DNA from: CACORA01 sp044234625
Lineage (GTDB): Bacteria; Planctomycetota; Planctomycetia; Pirellulales; UBA1268
NCBI GenBank assembly: GCA_044234625.1
Contig: JBIIIP010000012.1
Span: forward strand, 1-43,326
DNA length: 43,326 bases
Direction: 5' to 3'
Shown here: positions 30,735-39,393 of the stretch, one piece after another
How the letters are laid out: each line of letters begins with the position of its first letter
Position numbering within the stretch: the stretch's first letter is position 1
Notes under the pieces: model-generated
Seen by the model: only the letters and a program-made list of their open reading frames with translations
Told to the model about the DNA's origin: nothing
Databases searched by the model: none
Position numbers and translations under genes: made by a program

Positions 30735-31133
30735 TCACGCGGCCGGCTCACCGAGCATCCAGCCCGGCAGGCGGCGGACGCGGCCTTCCGGGTCGACGCA
30801 CACCACGGTCGTGCTCCCGGTGGCGATGATCCTCGTGCCGCGGATCACCTCGTAGGCATGGGTGATATGGGCGGCCCCGATCTTCTCAACCCGGGTACGC
30901 AGCGTGAGCACGTCGTCGTATTCGGCCGGGGCGACGTATTTGCAGTGGGCCTCCGACACCACCATGAAGAGGCCCGCATCCTCGAAATCCCGGTAGGTGT
31001 GGCCGTGCATGCGCAGCATTTCGGTGCGGCCCATCTCGAAGTAGGTCAGGTAATTCGCATGGTGCAGCCGACGCTGGCCGTCGGTTTCCTGGTACCGCAC
31101 CCGGATCTGCATCTCGTGGACCACGTCGGCCAT
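30735..31133 (-). CDS. Acyl-CoA thioesterase, 4HBT/YbgC family
   Basis: The 132-aa hot-dog-fold enzyme cleaves acyl-CoA thioesters. It has IRVRYQETDGQRRLHHANYL with the catalytic Asp18, then YFEMGRTEMLRMHG, DAGLFMVVSEAHCKYVAPAEY and a final strand TTVVCVDPEGRVRRLP. The typical D-x-x-G-H is D-G-Q-R-R-L here, a small change after the Asp. The natural substrate is not known. It is divergent from the ACT-domain gene. Confidence 0.9.
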   Translation of the reverse strand: MADVVHEMQIRVRYQETDGQRRLHHANYLTYFEMGRTEMLRMHGHTYRDFEDAGLFMVVSEAHCKYVAPAEYDDVLTLRTRVEKIGAAHITHAYEVIRGTRIIATGSTTVVCVDPEGRVRRLPGWMLGEPAA

Positions 31134-31273
31134 CGTCGTTTCCTGTCACGGGTGGCGTGCCGACGAGGCGGGTCGCCAACCGTCTTCGTTGACCGGGCAC
31201 TGTCGCAGACTCTATTCTTTCGCCGGCGTCAGTGGCAACGAACCCCTGGTGAGCGGCCCGAGGAGCATCCGAC

Positions 31274-31771
31274 GTGAGCATTGGCGACGAGGGGGACGGC
31301 ACGTCCATCGGCTATGCCACCGCGCGTGGGCGGAATTGGCCCACGCTGCGGCAATTCACCGTGTTCCTCGAAAACCGGGTCGGCCAATTGCTGGAGGTGG
31401 TCCGGCGGTTCGATGGATCGCGGGTGCGGATCGTCGCCTTGTCGATCAACGACTCGGGGGAGTGCGCCTTCGTCCGCTTTCTCGTGAGCCATCCCGAGCA
31501 GGGCCGCGAGATTCTGGAGCGGGCGGGCCTGGCGCTCATCGAAAGCGATCTCATCGGCGTGGAGCTGCCCGACGATCACCAGCCGCTGCTGCGGATCTGC
31601 ACGGCCCTGCTCCAGGCCGAGGTGAACATCATCCAGGCCTATCCGATCCTCGTGCGGCCGCGCGGCCGGCCGGCCGTGGCCCTGATGGTCGATAACACCG
31701 AGATGGGGCTGGAGACGCTCGGCGCGAAGGGTTTCACGATGGTCACCGAAGGCGACCTCGACGAGGAATAG
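31274..31771 (+). CDS. ACT-domain protein
   Basis: The 165-aa product, from a GTG at 31274, has two ACT-like repeats: FTVFLENRVGQLLEVVRRFDG and RICTALLQAEVNIIQAYPILV (in two halves of the protein). ACT domains bind amino acids and regulate enzymes; AHAS small subunits and planctomycete regulators share this design. No enzyme domain is attached, so it is likely a ligand sensor for a partner. It ends 15 bp from the convergent zinc-ribbon gene. Confidence 0.82.
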   Translation: MSIGDEGDGTSIGYATARGRNWPTLRQFTVFLENRVGQLLEVVRRFDGSRVRIVALSINDSGECAFVRFLVSHPEQGREILERAGLALIESDLIGVELPDDHQPLLRICTALLQAEVNIIQAYPILVRPRGRPAVALMVDNTEMGLETLGAKGFTMVTEGDLDEE

Positions 31772-31786
31772 CCGGCGGGTCGGCCG

Positions 31787-32425
31787 TCACTCGAACATCC
31801 CGTCGGGAAGGCCTTCCACCTGCCGGACCACGACCTTCTGGATCGAGTCCCACGCCACGGCGGTGAGCGTAATGGTGCCGTCGGCGGCCTGGCTGGCGAA
31901 CAGGCCGTGCGTACCACGCGACCACGCCAGTTCGAACCACTGCGGCACGAACACCCCGCCCGTGTGGTGCACCTCGAACACGCCGCCGTGCTCGCGTTCC
32001 GCCCAGAGCCGCGCCACGAGATCGGCGGTCGGGTGCCACGGGGCATCGTCCGGGGGCGTGAAAAATTCAGGAGCTCCCAGGGCTGCGGTCTCCTCGAACG
32101 CCTTCCCCGCCTGCTCCGGCTGCGGCGGCTGGGTGACGATGATCTGGGGCAGTTCTTCGGGGGCCGGAGCGGCGGTCGGCGCGGCCGTGGCCGTCTCCCC
32201 CACCTTCACACCGCCGGGAGGCCGCTTGGGCGGCGAGCCCACCGCGGGAATCGTCACCACGATCCCGCATTTGGAGCAGGGACCGCGTTTGCCGGCGAGC
32301 CGCGCCTCCACTTTGATGCGATGGCCATTCGGGCAATAGAACGAGATGGTGTTGGGCGCATCGGGCGCAGCCTCGTTGACCACGGGCTGCTGCCACTTGC
32401 GTGTTTTTTCTTCGGCGCTCGACAT
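31787..32425 (-). CDS. Zinc-ribbon-headed protein of unknown function
   Basis: The 212-aa soluble protein begins with an N-terminal ribbon (SFYCPNGHRIKVEARLAGKR, then GPCSKCGIVVTIPAVG), followed by a Pro/Ala-rich linker at about 60-110. A C-terminal domain follows, with WHPTADLVARLWAEREHGGVFEV, GVFVPQWFELAWSRGTHGLFA and TLTAVAWDSIQKVVVRQVEGLP. The first Cys-pair is C-P-N-G-H rather than C-x-x-C. I do not recognise the C-terminal domain. It is divergent from a membrane protein with a related N-terminal ribbon. Confidence 0.72.
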   Translation of the reverse strand: MSSAEEKTRKWQQPVVNEAAPDAPNTISFYCPNGHRIKVEARLAGKRGPCSKCGIVVTIPAVGSPPKRPPGGVKVGETATAAPTAAPAPEELPQIIVTQPPQPEQAGKAFEETAALGAPEFFTPPDDAPWHPTADLVARLWAEREHGGVFEVHHTGGVFVPQWFELAWSRGTHGLFASQAADGTITLTAVAWDSIQKVVVRQVEGLPDGMFE

Positions 32426-32546
32426 CCGTCCCGCTCCTGAGCGGCCCCAGCCGCCATGCCTTCAAGTGTAGCCTGCAGATCGGCTCCTGCTCGCGGCGGT
32501 TTCCCGCTGCTTGACGGGCCGTGCCGAGGCTCTGACACTGCCTGCC

Positions 32547-33212
32547 ATGCCCATTCCCGTCATCTGCGCCGGGTGCAAATCCCGGTTCACCGTCAGCGAC
32601 CAGTTTGCCGGCCGCACCGGTCCCTGCCCGAAGTGCAAGGCTCCCATCAAGGTGCCCATGGCGGTCGCCACCGTGACGATCCACGAGCCGGAAGCTCCGG
32701 CCGCCACGGGCGCCAGCGGCCGCGCGCCCACGGCTCCGATCGTGAGCACGGAAAAGCCGGTCGATCAGTGGGCCTTCATCGCCGTTGGAGTCGGAGCGGT
32801 GGCGGCGATGGCGGCGGCCTTTCTCTGCCGCCTGGCCTGGGGGCCGGGCGACGTGCCGACAGGGATGCTGGCCATCGGGGCGATCGGCCCCGCGCTGCCA
32901 GCGGCCTGGATTGGCTACCGTCTGGTGCGCGACCGCGAACTGGAGCCCTACCGGGGGCGGAGCCTGATCCTCCGGTGCGCGGTCTGCGGGGGCGTGTATG
33001 CGGCCCTGTGGGGCATGCATGCTCTGCTGCCCTTGGAGATCAGGTCGGACCCATGGCAATGGACCTACCTCGGCCCTGCCTTCGGCTTCGCCGGAGCCCT
33101 GGCCGCGCTGGCCTCTTTGGATCTCGACTGGGGCTCGGCGGCGGTGCATTTCGCGCTGTATGTGCTTTTCACTGCGGCGCTCCGCTCGATCACCGGGCTG
33201 TCGCCGCTATGA
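32547..33212 (+). CDS. Zinc-ribbon membrane protein of unknown function
   Basis: The 221-aa product opens with IPVICAGCKSRFTVSDQFAG and PCPKCKAPIKVP, a ribbon very like the one in the divergent gene upstream. A Pro/Ala linker and about five membrane segments follow (WAFIAVGVGAVAAMAAAFL, GMLAIGAIGPALPAAWIGY, CAVCGGVYAALWGMHALL, WTYLGPAFGFAGALAAL, VHFALYVLFTAAL). The ribbon would face the cytosol. Its stop overlaps the HD-hydrolase start by 4 bp (ATGA), so the two are co-translated. Confidence 0.75.
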   Translation: MPIPVICAGCKSRFTVSDQFAGRTGPCPKCKAPIKVPMAVATVTIHEPEAPAATGASGRAPTAPIVSTEKPVDQWAFIAVGVGAVAAMAAAFLCRLAWGPGDVPTGMLAIGAIGPALPAAWIGYRLVRDRELEPYRGRSLILRCAVCGGVYAALWGMHALLPLEIRSDPWQWTYLGPAFGFAGALAALASLDLDWGSAAVHFALYVLFTAALRSITGLSPL

Positions 33213-34549
33213 AGCCACTGCTGCCCGAGATCGCCGCGCTGGGGACGGCGGCCGAGGGGGTGCGGATTCCCCCCGGGATCACGGTGCCGCTCACCGCGCG
33301 GGTGCGGTTGCTCATCGACACCGCTCCCTTCCGCCGGCTGGCGCGGATCAGCCAACTGGGGCTCGTGTCGCTGGTGTATCCGGGGGCCCGCCATTCGCGG
33401 TTCGAGCATTCGCTCGGCGTCTACCGGCTGGCGCTCGAGTTTCTGGCCCGGCTCCAGCACGACGAACGCTTCGCAGCCGCCGTCGGGCCGGCCGACGCGG
33501 CGGCATTCGCCGTCGCGTCCCTGCTCCACGACGTGGGCCACTGGGCTTTTTGCCATCCCATCGAAGACATGGGGCTCGCCGAACTGCCACGGCACGAGAC
33601 GCTCGTCGGGGCGATCCTCGCCGAAAGCGAACTCGCCGACGTGCTCCGCGGGCATTGGCAGGTGGAGCCTGGCCGGGTGGCGGCGCTGATCGCCGGGTCG
33701 GCCACCGATCCCGCTGCCCGCATCCTTCACTCGCTTTTGTCCGGCCCGATCGACGTCGACAAGATGGATTACCTGGCCCGCGACAGCCTCCATGCGGGCG
33801 TGCCCTACGGCAACCATTTCGACCAAGGGAGGCTCGTTTCCAGCCTGTGCCTCGACGAGGCCGGCGAGTCGCTGGCCATCACCGACAAGGGGCGGACGGC
33901 CGCGGAGCTGATGGTCGTGGCCCGCTACGTCATGTTCAGCGAAGTCTATTGGCACCACGCCGTGCGGGCCGCCACGGCGATGCTGCAGCGGGCGGTGTGG
34001 ATTCTCCGCCCCGCGATCGATCCGGTGGAGCTGTCCCGGCTCGACGACGAAGCGTTCATCGCCTGGGCGCGGGCTGCGGCCGAGGATGGCCCGGCCGCGC
34101 CCCTGATCGAAGGCCTCTTCGGTGAGCGGCGGCGGCTCTACAAGCGGGCGGCAACCTTCGACCCGGCACAGCATCCCGCCCTCCACAGCAGCCTTGCCGG
34201 ACGCCCCTACGCCGACGTGGTGACGGTGTCGCGACGGCTGGCCGAGATCCTCGGCCGGCGCCTTGGGCACGCGTTGCCGGCGGATGCCGTGCTTCTCGAC
34301 GCACCTCCCGCGGAGCGGGAGGTGGAGTTCGCGCTCGACGTCCGCGAGCGGACGACGGCGGAGGAAACGCCCGGAACATTCCGCTGGATCCGCCTGGCGG
34401 ATCTATCGCCGCTCGTGCGAAGCCTGGCCCGTGAGCAATTCGACGACGTCGTCAAGCGGGTGCGGGTGTTCGCGGCAGCCGAACACGCCGCCGCGATCGC
34501 CGCCTGCCCGGCGCTCGAGGAGGCGATCCTCGAGGCCGCGCAGGCATGA
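33209..34549 (+). CDS. HD-domain phosphohydrolase (SAMHD1/dNTPase-like)
   Basis: The 446-aa protein has the HD metal site: RHSRFEHSLGVYRLA, the HD motif LLHDVGHWAFCHPIE, and DVDKMDYLARDS with the last Asp. This is the group of COG1078 proteins related to SAMHD1 and dGTPases. The likely reaction is hydrolysis of dNTPs or another nucleotide; no substrate residues settle it. The second half (VMFSEVYWHHAVRAATAML) is typical of this group. It ends 10 bp from the convergent haem-c-type gene. Confidence 0.9.
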   Translation: MKPLLPEIAALGTAAEGVRIPPGITVPLTARVRLLIDTAPFRRLARISQLGLVSLVYPGARHSRFEHSLGVYRLALEFLARLQHDERFAAAVGPADAAAFAVASLLHDVGHWAFCHPIEDMGLAELPRHETLVGAILAESELADVLRGHWQVEPGRVAALIAGSATDPAARILHSLLSGPIDVDKMDYLARDSLHAGVPYGNHFDQGRLVSSLCLDEAGESLAITDKGRTAAELMVVARYVMFSEVYWHHAVRAATAMLQRAVWILRPAIDPVELSRLDDEAFIAWARAAAEDGPAAPLIEGLFGERRRLYKRAATFDPAQHPALHSSLAGRPYADVVTVSRRLAEILGRRLGHALPADAVLLDAPPAEREVEFALDVRERTTAEETPGTFRWIRLADLSPLVRSLAREQFDDVVKRVRVFAAAEHAAAIAACPALEEAILEAAQA

Positions 34550-34558
34550 GCCGCGGCA

Positions 34559-34948
34559 TCATTCCGTGGCCACGGGGCCGCCCGGAAGTTTGCCTTCGTT
34601 GATGAGGGCCCCGAAGGTCGGCGCATCGGGCTTCGCCGGGTCGCTCGACATGGCGGCGACATCTTCGAGAGCCTTGCGGATCTTTTCCTTGTCGTCCTTG
34701 TCGGCTTTCTTGTCGAGCAGTTCCGCCAAGGCGTGGCCGTAGGCATTGCGGTCTTTCTTGTTCTTGCCGACGTGGCAGACGTTGCACTTCGCCTTCTCCA
34801 CCTCCGCCGCCAGCGGCGTGCCTTCCTTCACGTACACGGCCTTGAATTCGTCGGCAAACTGCTTGATGGCAAACGCCGGACTGGTCGTCACCGCCATTGC
34901 GACCGAGGCCACGATTCCGATCGTCCGCGCACGACTGCTGCACAACAT
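34559..34948 (-). CDS. Exported protein with a c-type haem motif
   Basis: The 129-aa product has a Sec-type signal (RTIGIVASVAMAVTTSPAFA, cleavage near 28) and a single CxxCH motif (Cys55, Cys58, His59 in KCNVCHVGKNK). A Lys/Asp-rich helical part (LLDKKADKDDKEKIRKALED) and TFGALINEGKLPGGP follow. The Met axial ligand could be Met100. It is a small monohaem cytochrome-like protein of the periplasm; electron partners are unknown. A good promoter lies about 70 bp upstream of the ATG. Confidence 0.85.
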   Translation of the reverse strand: MLCSSRARTIGIVASVAMAVTTSPAFAIKQFADEFKAVYVKEGTPLAAEVEKAKCNVCHVGKNKKDRNAYGHALAELLDKKADKDDKEKIRKALEDVAAMSSDPAKPDAPTFGALINEGKLPGGPVATE

Positions 34949-35017
34949 CGCTGATCTCCGAGATTGGCCGGCGCGGGGCAAACGCCTGCGAAACCCGCTT
35001 CTGTTTCCGGCACGCTA

Positions 35018-35046
35018 ACTAGACCCTGCGCTGCCGCCGGCGTCAA
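35018..35046 (-). promoter_or_regulatory. Likely sigma70 promoter of the haem-c-type gene
   Basis: On the minus strand TTGACG (35046-35041), a 17-bp spacer and TCTAGT (35023-35018) lie about 70 bp before the ATG. A run of six Ts precedes the -35 box and could act as an UP element. Confidence 0.5.
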
Positions 35047-35090
35047 GAAAAAACATGCCGGGATGGGACGTGGCAAGCCGTTACAACCGC

Positions 35091-37283
35091 TCATTTCGCT
35101 TCTTCTTGCCAGTCTGCCTCCGCGGGCAGATGGATCAGCGGCTGCGGCGACGATGCGTAGTCCATCTCCACGCGTTCCGCGGCCCCGTCGATCCGCCGAA
35201 AAATACCGCCACCCTCGTAGCGGCTGCCCCCATCGAGCCATTCCACGGCCAGACGGTACGTCTCCGGGTCGCCCACGCCCACCTGCTCGATCAGGGCCGC
35301 CGACTCGGGAATTCGGAAGCGGCAATCATCCGCAAAGGCATAGAGCGTTGGCGCCAGGGGCCGCGACGGAGCGTCGCGGAGGCTCGCAAACCCCTCCTCG
35401 CACTCGAACGAACTGGCATCGAGCAAGAGCCGCACCCGCGCCCCCTCGCCGGCCGCCGTCTCCGCGCCTTCGGCCACGAGGAATCGTCCCCCATCGACGA
35501 GCCGGCTTTCCGACCACGCCACGGTCAGCGCGACACCGCCGAGAGCCCTGCAGACGACTCGTGCATGTTCGACCGTCGAGCGGATGAACCGCACATCCTG
35601 CCCGCGGTGACCATCGCCGGTGCCCAGCGACTGGGTCTCGACCACGGCGTCTTCGGCACCGGGCGTTACCAGGTCTTCACCTCCGCGCAAGGTCACTTCG
35701 GCGTCGACGAATTCGATGGCGGCGTCGCCGCGGACCAGAAAGATCGTCGCCGTCTCCCCTTCAGCCCGGTCCCGGGAAGCCTTGATGCCGATGCCCTGCA
35801 GCCGCAGGCTTCCCCCATCCACGGTGCAGCCCACGCGTCTCCAGGCCCCGTCCGCGCCGTCGAGAGAGTCGGCACCTGCGGAAAGCGAAAACCTGATCAC
35901 CGGCGCAAACCCCTCGGCGGCTTGGATGACGAGCCGCTTGCGCGTAATGGTCAGGGGCTCCTGGTCACGGGGTCCCGAAAATGCGAGCTCAACGACGTCG
36001 CCGTCGGCAGCCGCCTGCACCGCCTCGGCGAGTGTCGCCCGCTCCGCGTCGGTCGATGGGGCGTCCACCACGCGCACGACCCGCGGCTGCGCGGAAACCG
36101 CGACGGGCGGCGATTCGCCCTCGCTCGCCACAATGGCTTGCAGGGGCTCGTCTCGGGAGCCGTCCCGCACCTGCGACCGAAGCCACAGCGCGGCGATCAA
36201 CGCCCCCAGCACGGCCACGGGAACGATCCATGGCAGGTGGTCGCCCAGCCGTCGTGCAGGCGGCTCGACGGTGGGCACCACCACCGGCCGGGGCCCGGCC
36301 ACCTCGATACCGGCATCATCGGCGAAGGCCACCAGGTCGGCGACCAACTCCGCAGGCCGTTGGTAGCGCTCCGCAGGATCCTTCTTCATGAGGCGGCGGA
36401 GAATGTCGCCGAACCGCCGCGGCACGTCGGGCCGCAGCGACTCAATGGCCGGAGGCTCGTCCTGCTGATGCTGGAGAAGCTTTTGCACCATCGTGCCGTC
36501 GGCGAAAGGAGGCCGGCCGGTGAGCATGAAGAAGATCGTGCAGCCGAGCGAGTAGAGGTCGCTGCGGACATCGGCGGCCCGGGGATCGCGGGCCTGCTCG
36601 GGGGAGATGTAGTCGAATGTGCCGAGGGTCATGCCGCTCGCAGTAAGATCCTGATCACCTGCCACCTGGTGCAGCCGGGCCAGCCCCATGTCGACGATAC
36701 GGGCCTTGCCGGACGGCGTGATGATGATGTTGGAGGGCTTGATGTCGCGGTGCACGACGTCGCGGTCAGAGGCGTGCTCAAGCGCGGCGGCCAGCTGGGT
36801 GCTGACGTCGATCGTCCGGGCCAGATCGAACGGGCCGGCGGCGGAGATGAAGTCGCGCAGGTTCGTCCCTTCGATGAATTCAAAAACGATGTAGTGCCAG
36901 CCGTCATCGGAGCCGACGGCATGGACGCGGCCGATGTTCTCGTGGTCGAGCCGGGCCGCCGACTGAGCCTCGTTGCGAAACCGCTTGAGCATCTCCTCGT
37001 CGCCCGATTGCTGCCGCGAGAGCACCTTGACGGCGACGATCCGATCGAGGGTCGAATCGAGGGCGCGGAACACGGCCCCCATGCCGCCCCCACCGACGAA
37101 TTGGATGAGTTGGTAGGGCCCGAGGGCCCGGCCTTCGAGGGCCCGGCCCAGTTCGGCCGTGGAAACGGGGCCCGTGGGGCCGATCGACGTGTTGGCGGAG
37201 AGCACCGTGGCGTCGGTCGGGGATGCGACCGCAGAAGCGGAGGGCTCGGGAGCCGGATCGCCCGTTGGCGGGGTGGAAACCAT
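35091..37283 (-). CDS. Transmembrane Ser/Thr protein kinase with a beta-rich ectodomain
   Basis: The 730-aa product has a Ser/Pro/Thr-rich head (1-50), a Hanks-type kinase domain (about 55-320), one membrane segment WIVPVAVLGALIAALWL (352-368) and a 360-aa exported part. Kinase motifs: glycine loop GGGGMGAVF (64-72), Lys86 in VAVKVL, HRDIKPSN (178-185), DMG (198-200) in place of DFG, SPE (227-229). The ectodomain repeats short beta-strand pieces such as GDVVELAF, LTITRKRLVIQA, GSLRLQGIGIKA and AIEFVDAEVTLRG, a layout like a right-handed parallel beta-helix. The domain order is that of a receptor kinase; the ligand is unknown. It is divergent from the HdeD-like gene. Confidence 0.92.
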   Translation of the reverse strand: MVSTPPTGDPAPEPSASAVASPTDATVLSANTSIGPTGPVSTAELGRALEGRALGPYQLIQFVGGGGMGAVFRALDSTLDRIVAVKVLSRQQSGDEEMLKRFRNEAQSAARLDHENIGRVHAVGSDDGWHYIVFEFIEGTNLRDFISAAGPFDLARTIDVSTQLAAALEHASDRDVVHRDIKPSNIIITPSGKARIVDMGLARLHQVAGDQDLTASGMTLGTFDYISPEQARDPRAADVRSDLYSLGCTIFFMLTGRPPFADGTMVQKLLQHQQDEPPAIESLRPDVPRRFGDILRRLMKKDPAERYQRPAELVADLVAFADDAGIEVAGPRPVVVPTVEPPARRLGDHLPWIVPVAVLGALIAALWLRSQVRDGSRDEPLQAIVASEGESPPVAVSAQPRVVRVVDAPSTDAERATLAEAVQAAADGDVVELAFSGPRDQEPLTITRKRLVIQAAEGFAPVIRFSLSAGADSLDGADGAWRRVGCTVDGGSLRLQGIGIKASRDRAEGETATIFLVRGDAAIEFVDAEVTLRGGEDLVTPGAEDAVVETQSLGTGDGHRGQDVRFIRSTVEHARVVCRALGGVALTVAWSESRLVDGGRFLVAEGAETAAGEGARVRLLLDASSFECEEGFASLRDAPSRPLAPTLYAFADDCRFRIPESAALIEQVGVGDPETYRLAVEWLDGGSRYEGGGIFRRIDGAAERVEMDYASSPQPLIHLPAEADWQEEAK

Positions 37284-37359
37284 GAGATCGACCCTAACAC
37301 CGGTCGCGCGACGGGGTCAACGCGGCCCCGGAATGTTCACAAATCACCCTCCGTGCCGT

Positions 37360-37389
37360 TTGCAGGAGGGGTTCGTCGCTCCCTACACT
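37360..37389 (+). promoter_or_regulatory. Possible promoter of the HdeD-like gene
   Basis: TTGCAG (37360-37365), an 18-bp spacer and TACACT (37384-37389) precede the GTG by about 50 bp. If used, they rule out the upstream in-frame ATG at 37333 as the start. Confidence 0.4.
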
Positions 37390-37440
37390 CGTCCGCTGCG
37401 GCTCCGCCGCTTGCCCGATTCTTCGCTGGAGCACCCTTCC

Positions 37441-37998
37441 GTGGCGACGACTTCCCCCGATGCCCGCGCCGTCGGCCGCTTATCAACGTGGAGCCTTGTT
37501 TTGGGCGGCGTGCTCGCCGTGCTCGGGGGGCTCGCAATCGCCGCGCCGTGGGCTGCGGCCGAGGTGGTCGACGTCTTCTGCGGAATCACGCTTGTGGCGG
37601 CCGGCATCTCCCAGTTGGCCATGACGGCGGGCACGTTCACATGGCGTGGGTTTTGGCTCACACTCCTCTGTGGTGCGCTGTCGATCGTGGCGGGCACCGG
37701 GATGATCGTCCTTCCCGAGGCGGGAGTCGCCGCGCTGGTGACGTTTCTGGGCATCGTGCTTCTTTTCGAAGCCGCCGCGAAGCTCGTTGCCGCCTTCTCG
37801 CTGGGTGATTCTTTTCCGTGGGGCTGGCTGCTGCTCGACGCCTTGGTCACCGGCAGCCTGGGGATCGTCCTGCTCGCAACCCGTCCCGCGGATGCGGGCG
37901 TACTACTGGGCGTGTTCGTGGGCGTCAATCTCCTGTCGAGCGCGATCCTTTTCGGCTCGGCGGGCCTGTGGCTGCGCCGCGTCCGCGAGGACCTGTAG
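37441..37998 (+). CDS. HdeD/DUF308-family membrane protein
   Basis: The 185-aa product is polytopic with about six membrane segments (WSLVLGGVLAVLGGLAIAAPW, VDVFCGITLVAAGISQLAM, FWLTLLCGALSIVAGTGMIV, LVTFLGIVLLFEAAAKLV, WGWLLLDALVTGSLGIVLL, LLGVFVGVNLLSSAILFG). Repeated G-x-x-x-x-x-G helix pairs match HdeD, a protein linked to acid stress in E. coli; a role here is not shown. The GTG at 37441 is chosen because GGAG lies about 10 bp before it and the family start aligns there. Confidence 0.78.
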   Translation: MATTSPDARAVGRLSTWSLVLGGVLAVLGGLAIAAPWAAAEVVDVFCGITLVAAGISQLAMTAGTFTWRGFWLTLLCGALSIVAGTGMIVLPEAGVAALVTFLGIVLLFEAAAKLVAAFSLGDSFPWGWLLLDALVTGSLGIVLLATRPADAGVLLGVFVGVNLLSSAILFGSAGLWLRRVREDL

Positions 37999-38064
37999 CC
38001 CCGGTCGAGTGGGGCACGCGGCTCCTGCTGGCCTGCGCCTGATCGGGGAGAGAGGAAGCCCGCC

Positions 38065-39270
38065 TCACTGGCCGGCTGCGGAAACAACGCTCTTCAGCAG
38101 GAGGCTGATGGCGGCGACCGGCACGAAGGCAAATCCTATTTCGTCGTAGCGTTCCTTCTTGCCATCACCTGCACGAAAATCCCCTCGCTCGTAGAGCACA
38201 CCGACGTCGCCCCCGGGCAACAAGGCAATGTCTGAATAGCCGGTGAAATATGGCGCCGGCTCGGGGGCATAGCAGAAAGCCTTGGCCCACGTGCGGCCGT
38301 CGTCTTCGCTCAATTTCAAGGTGCCATCGGAGCGGCTTTCCGCATTCGCCGGATTGGAAAAAAGAATGTTTGCCTTGCCGGTGCGCGCGTTCATCGAATG
38401 GAACAAGAGACTTCCTTGGCAACCACGTGGCTCGACCAACTGTGATTCCAGCCACACCTCCGAGAAACTCGCACCGCCGTCCGTGCTGACGGAGACAACC
38501 CGGTGATTCTCGTCGTCATTCTGGTTGCGGCTATTGAGCATCAGATCGCCATTGCTCAACTCGACCAAGGTGCATTCGCTCGTTTGCGAACGTGGCACGA
38601 TGGCACCGACGCTCCATGTTTCGCCTTCATCGTCGGAATAGATGAGATGTGACACCATGCGTGCCTCGCGGGTATTATGCCGCGCGGGAACGACGATTCG
38701 CCCCTTGCGTGGTTCACTTCTCTTCACGATCGCATGGCACGGACCAGTGCCATACCACCTCCACTCTGGCCGGTAGACCGAGGATGTGATGGAGCGCGGA
38801 TTCGACCACGTCGCGCCGTCGTCGTCCGAGTGCATCACATACACCTCACGGGTCGTCCGCTGCCTCTCGGATGGAATCCATTTGTTCCACAGCCAGACGA
38901 GCAGAATGCGGCCCGAAGGGAGCACGACCGGGCATTGGCATTTGCAGGGATTTCGCCCGTCGTCCGCAAGCAGTTGGAGCGGCTGCCACGTGCGGCCGCC
39001 GTCGAGCGATCGCTTGAGCACGATATCCATGTCGTCTTCGTCCTTGTGGCCATTCACACGGCCCTCACAAAACGCCAGCACCGTCCCTTTCCGGCTCACC
39101 GCCAGCGTGGCACAACGGTAGCAGGCATACCCCTCCTTGCCGGAGACGAAGGGCGTGGACGTCACCGGTGCCAGGATCGGCTCGCTCGCGACCGACAGCT
39201 GGGCCACGGCCAGCATCATCGCGCCGAGAAGAGGTATGCAGCGGATCAGTCGGACGTCTTTCATTCCCAT
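38065..39270 (-). CDS. Secreted sialidase (GH33-like, Asp-box beta-propeller)
   Basis: The 401-aa product has an N-terminal signal (LLGAMMLAVAQLSVAS, about 12-27) and a six-bladed propeller pattern. Five Asp-boxes are visible: SLDGGRTW, SDDDGATW, SDDEGETW, STDGGASF and SEDDGRTW. The region CYRCATLAVSRKGTVLAFCEGR matches the GH33 segment that holds the first catalytic Arg (family usually YRIP), here YRCA. Sialidases release terminal sialic acid from glycans. Its coding DNA is less GC-rich than that of its neighbours: 138 of 240 bases by hand count at 38281-38520. It could be horizontally acquired. It starts at the ATG at 39270; an ATG at 39264 is also possible. Confidence 0.88.
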   Translation of the reverse strand: MGMKDVRLIRCIPLLGAMMLAVAQLSVASEPILAPVTSTPFVSGKEGYACYRCATLAVSRKGTVLAFCEGRVNGHKDEDDMDIVLKRSLDGGRTWQPLQLLADDGRNPCKCQCPVVLPSGRILLVWLWNKWIPSERQRTTREVYVMHSDDDGATWSNPRSITSSVYRPEWRWYGTGPCHAIVKRSEPRKGRIVVPARHNTREARMVSHLIYSDDEGETWSVGAIVPRSQTSECTLVELSNGDLMLNSRNQNDDENHRVVSVSTDGGASFSEVWLESQLVEPRGCQGSLLFHSMNARTGKANILFSNPANAESRSDGTLKLSEDDGRTWAKAFCYAPEPAPYFTGYSDIALLPGGDVGVLYERGDFRAGDGKKERYDEIGFAFVPVAAISLLLKSVVSAAGQ

Positions 39271-39363
39271 GCTCCGACGACATCCTCGCCGACGCCACAC
39301 ATCGTATCTGCATCACGCATGCGGCAACCATGTCCATGGGAGACTGCCTCTTTCATCGCATCA

Positions 39364-39393
39364 CCGGGCGGGAGCCTTCCCGCTCCCGCCCGG
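39364..39393. repeat. Perfect 12-bp GC-rich inverted repeat
   Basis: CCGGGCGGGAGC, loop CTTCCC, GCTCCCGCCCGG pairs over 12 bp with no mismatch. It lies between the sialidase start and tRNA-Arg, in the upstream region of both. It has no T-run. Confidence 0.85.
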
